From Candidatus Binatia bacterium (GTDB taxonomy: Bacteria; Desulfobacterota; Binatia; HRBIN30), in assembly GCA_023150935.1 (NCBI GenBank), contig JAKLJW010000001.1:1-64000 (forward strand): a DNA stretch of 64,000 nt, given 5' to 3'. Positions within the stretch are counted from its first letter, which is position 1; every line of letters starts with the position of its first letter. Below the pieces are notes generated by a model, which was not told the origin of the DNA, searched no databases, and saw nothing but the letters and a program-made list of their open reading frames with translations. Below, one piece after another: positions 62,121 to 64,000 of the stretch. The translations under genes and the position numbers were made by a program.

Positions 62121-63533
62121 TCAAGCGTCGTAGTACAGCGCGAATTCCCATGGATGCGGGCGGAGGCGCATGGCGCTCACCTCGTTCGCCATCTTGTACT
62201 CGATCCAGGTGTCGATGACGTCCTGCGTGAACACGTCCCCCTGGAGCAGGAACTCGTGGTCGTTGCGCAGGTTGTCGAGGGCTTCGTCCAGACTTGCCGG
62301 CATGCCCGGGACTTCCTTCAGTTCTTCCGGGCTGAGGGCGTAGATGTCCTTGTCGAGCGGATCGCCCGGGCTGAGACGCTTCTGAACCCCGTCCAGACCG
62401 GCCATCAGCATGGCGGCGAAGGCGAGGTAGCCGTTGCTGCTCGGGTCGGGGAAACGGACCTCGATGCGCTTGGCCTTCGGGCTGGGGCTGTACATCGGGA
62501 TGCGGACGGCGGCGCTGCGGTTGCGACTGGAGTAGGCGAGGTTGACCGGCGCTTCGAAACCGGGGACCAGCCTGCGGTAGCTGTTGGTGGTCGGGTTGGT
62601 GAACGCGGCCAGCGACTTGGCGTGTTTGAGGATGCCGCCGATGTAGTGCATCGCCAGTTCGCTCATGCCGCCGTAGCCGTTACCGGCGAACAGTGGTTTC
62701 TCGCCCTTCCAGATGCTCTGGTGAACGTGCATACCGCTGCCGTTGTCGCCGAAGACCGGCTTCGGCATGAAGGTTGCGGTCTTGCCGTTGCGCCAGGCGA
62801 CGTTCTTGACGACGTACTTGTACCACATGAGAGCGTCGCCCATTTTCACCAGGGGCAGGAAACGCAGGTCGATTTCCGCCTGGCCGGCGGTCGCCACCTC
62901 GTGGTGCTGCTTCTCGACGTGGTAGCCGAGCTGCTCCATTACCCGCACCATCTCCGCGCGGATGTCCTGCTGGCTGTCCGTGGGCGGTACCGGGAAGTAG
63001 CCTTCCTTGTAACGCGGCTTGTACCCGAGGTTCGGTTTCTCGTCCCGGCCGGTGTTCCACTGTCCTTCCCTGGAGTCGAGGAAGTAGAAGCCCTCGTGCT
63101 GGTTTTGCGCGTAGCGGATGTCGTCGAAAATGAAGAATTCGGGTTCGGGGCCGAAATACGACACGTCGCCGACCCCGGTCGACTGCAAGAAGGCTTCGGC
63201 CTTGCGAGCGATGTTGCGCGGATCGCGGGAGTAGTCCTCTTTGGTGATCGGGTCGACAATATTGCAGATCAGCGAAACCGTCGGTTCCTTGAAGAACGGG
63301 TCCATGACCGCGGTCGTCGGATCTGGCATCACGAGCATGTCGCTGGCGTGGATGGGCTGCCAGCCGCGGATCGACGAGCCGTCGAATCCCGAGCCTTCCT
63401 CGAATAGCCCCTCGGTAAGCTCGTTGATCGGCATCGAAAAGTGCTGCCAGATGCCGAGGAAGTCGTTGAACTTCAGGTCGACGACGGTCGCCTTCTGTTC
63501 CTTTGCAAACTTGATCACCTCTTTGGGAGTCAT
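62121..63533 (-). CDS. glnA: Glutamine synthetase, type I
   Basis: Assimilates ammonia into glutamate to form glutamine. The 470-residue GSI protein has [27 protein letters not shown], the metal/ATP segments [12 protein letters not shown] and [40 protein letters not shown], and the adenylylation-site region [11 protein letters not shown] with Tyr398 (E. coli Tyr397). The tyrosine suggests a beta-type, adenylylated enzyme. GGAGGG precedes the ATG at 63533; a longer start at 63617 would overlap glnB. glnB lies immediately upstream. Confidence 0.98.
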   Translation of the reverse strand: MTPKEVIKFAKEQKATVVDLKFNDFLGIWQHFSMPINELTEGLFEEGSGFDGSSIRGWQPIHASDMLVMPDPTTAVMDPFFKEPTVSLICNIVDPITKEDYSRDPRNIARKAEAFLQSTGVGDVSYFGPEPEFFIFDDIRYAQNQHEGFYFLDSREGQWNTGRDEKPNLGYKPRYKEGYFPVPPTDSQQDIRAEMVRVMEQLGYHVEKQHHEVATAGQAEIDLRFLPLVKMGDALMWYKYVVKNVAWRNGKTATFMPKPVFGDNGSGMHVHQSIWKGEKPLFAGNGYGGMSELAMHYIGGILKHAKSLAAFTNPTTNSYRRLVPGFEAPVNLAYSSRNRSAAVRIPMYSPSPKAKRIEVRFPDPSSNGYLAFAAMLMAGLDGVQKRLSPGDPLDKDIYALSPEELKEVPGMPASLDEALDNLRNDHEFLLQGDVFTQDVIDTWIEYKMANEVSAMRLRPHPWEFALYYDA

Positions 63534-63606
63534 CCCTCCGGTCCTCCTTTTCCGCTCTGTTGTGGGGCGCTCTGTCGCACCGGCGACGTCCCCCTTGCTC
63601 CTGCGC

Positions 63607-63999
<393 letters not shown>

Positions 64000-64000
64000 A

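Overview
The window is a strongly GC-rich, gene-dense bacterial chromosome segment made almost entirely of core metabolism. Its gene set is Gram-negative: a LolA-like periplasmic protein, a CcmH-type protein, a periplasmic SurA/DsbA-like protein, PlsC and FabZ, and a sigma54 activator. Split-P glycine cleavage genes, PyrR attenuation in a Gram-negative background and the repeat content suggest an uncultured deltaproteobacterial-grade lineage (Desulfobacterota, Binatota or similar). That placement is inference; there is no rRNA gene to test it. I saw no tRNA, rRNA, CRISPR array, insertion sequence with transposase, prophage or plasmid function.

Layout. 0.3-2.7 kb: the ribosome-assembly GTPases era and der. 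2.7-6.7 kb: a gamma carbonic anhydrase, then guaB and guaA (GMP synthesis). 6.8-13 kb: dnaE, hflX, a CDP-alcohol phosphatidyltransferase and an outer-membrane lipoprotein-sorting protein. 13-20.6 kb: NUDIX hydrolase, AI-2E family permease, a PAS/metallo-beta-lactamase pair, an SDR/FabZ pair, a glycosyltransferase/PlsC pair and a B12-binding radical SAM enzyme. 20.6-24 kb: the least ordinary stretch, with an 18-bp tandem array, an FG-GAP/UnbV lipoprotein gene interrupted by one in-frame TGA, and a DUF1566 fragment. 24-28 kb: alpha-glucan phosphorylase, a small lipoprotein and 6-phosphogluconolactonase. 28-33.5 kb: folD-gcvT-gcvH-gcvPA-gcvPB, linking glycine breakdown to folate one-carbon units. 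33.6-44.4 kb: CopD-like membrane protein, CcmH, two small conserved-looking proteins, a CPA2 antiporter, RNase HI, an AprA-like flavoprotein with its ferredoxin, DUF488, a saccharopine-dehydrogenase-like protein and phosphoketolase. 44.4-52 kb: a repeat-rich gap, PAPS reductase, a TetR regulator, a SurA/DsbA-like protein, an NtrC-type regulator, an S1P-lyase-like PLP enzyme and a class III CoA-transferase. 52-62 kb: pyrR-pyrB-pyrC-carA-carB-recG behind a well-resolved PyrR attenuator. 62.1-63.9 kb: glnB-glnA, convergent with recG across a bidirectional terminator.

How it fits together. Glutamine supply (glnA/glnB) feeds the two glutamine amidotransferases here (guaA, carA). The pyr operon starts UMP synthesis and guaBA makes GMP. 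Phosphoketolase, 6-phosphogluconolactonase and alpha-glucan phosphorylase concern sugar phosphates and storage glucan. Many neighbours overlap by 1-4 bases, indicating translational coupling.

Points most worth attention: the in-frame TGA at 22896 with a hairpin downstream that resembles a bacterial SECIS; GuaA with Gly in place of the near-invariant Gln after its catalytic Cys; the pyr leader, where PyrR loop, a 10-codon reading frame, terminator and Shine-Dalgarno are packed into about 100 bases; and a family of palindromic dispersed repeats with copies at 1-140, 27.8 kb and 44.7 kb. Most of the window is ordinary housekeeping DNA, and I do not claim a new multi-gene system.
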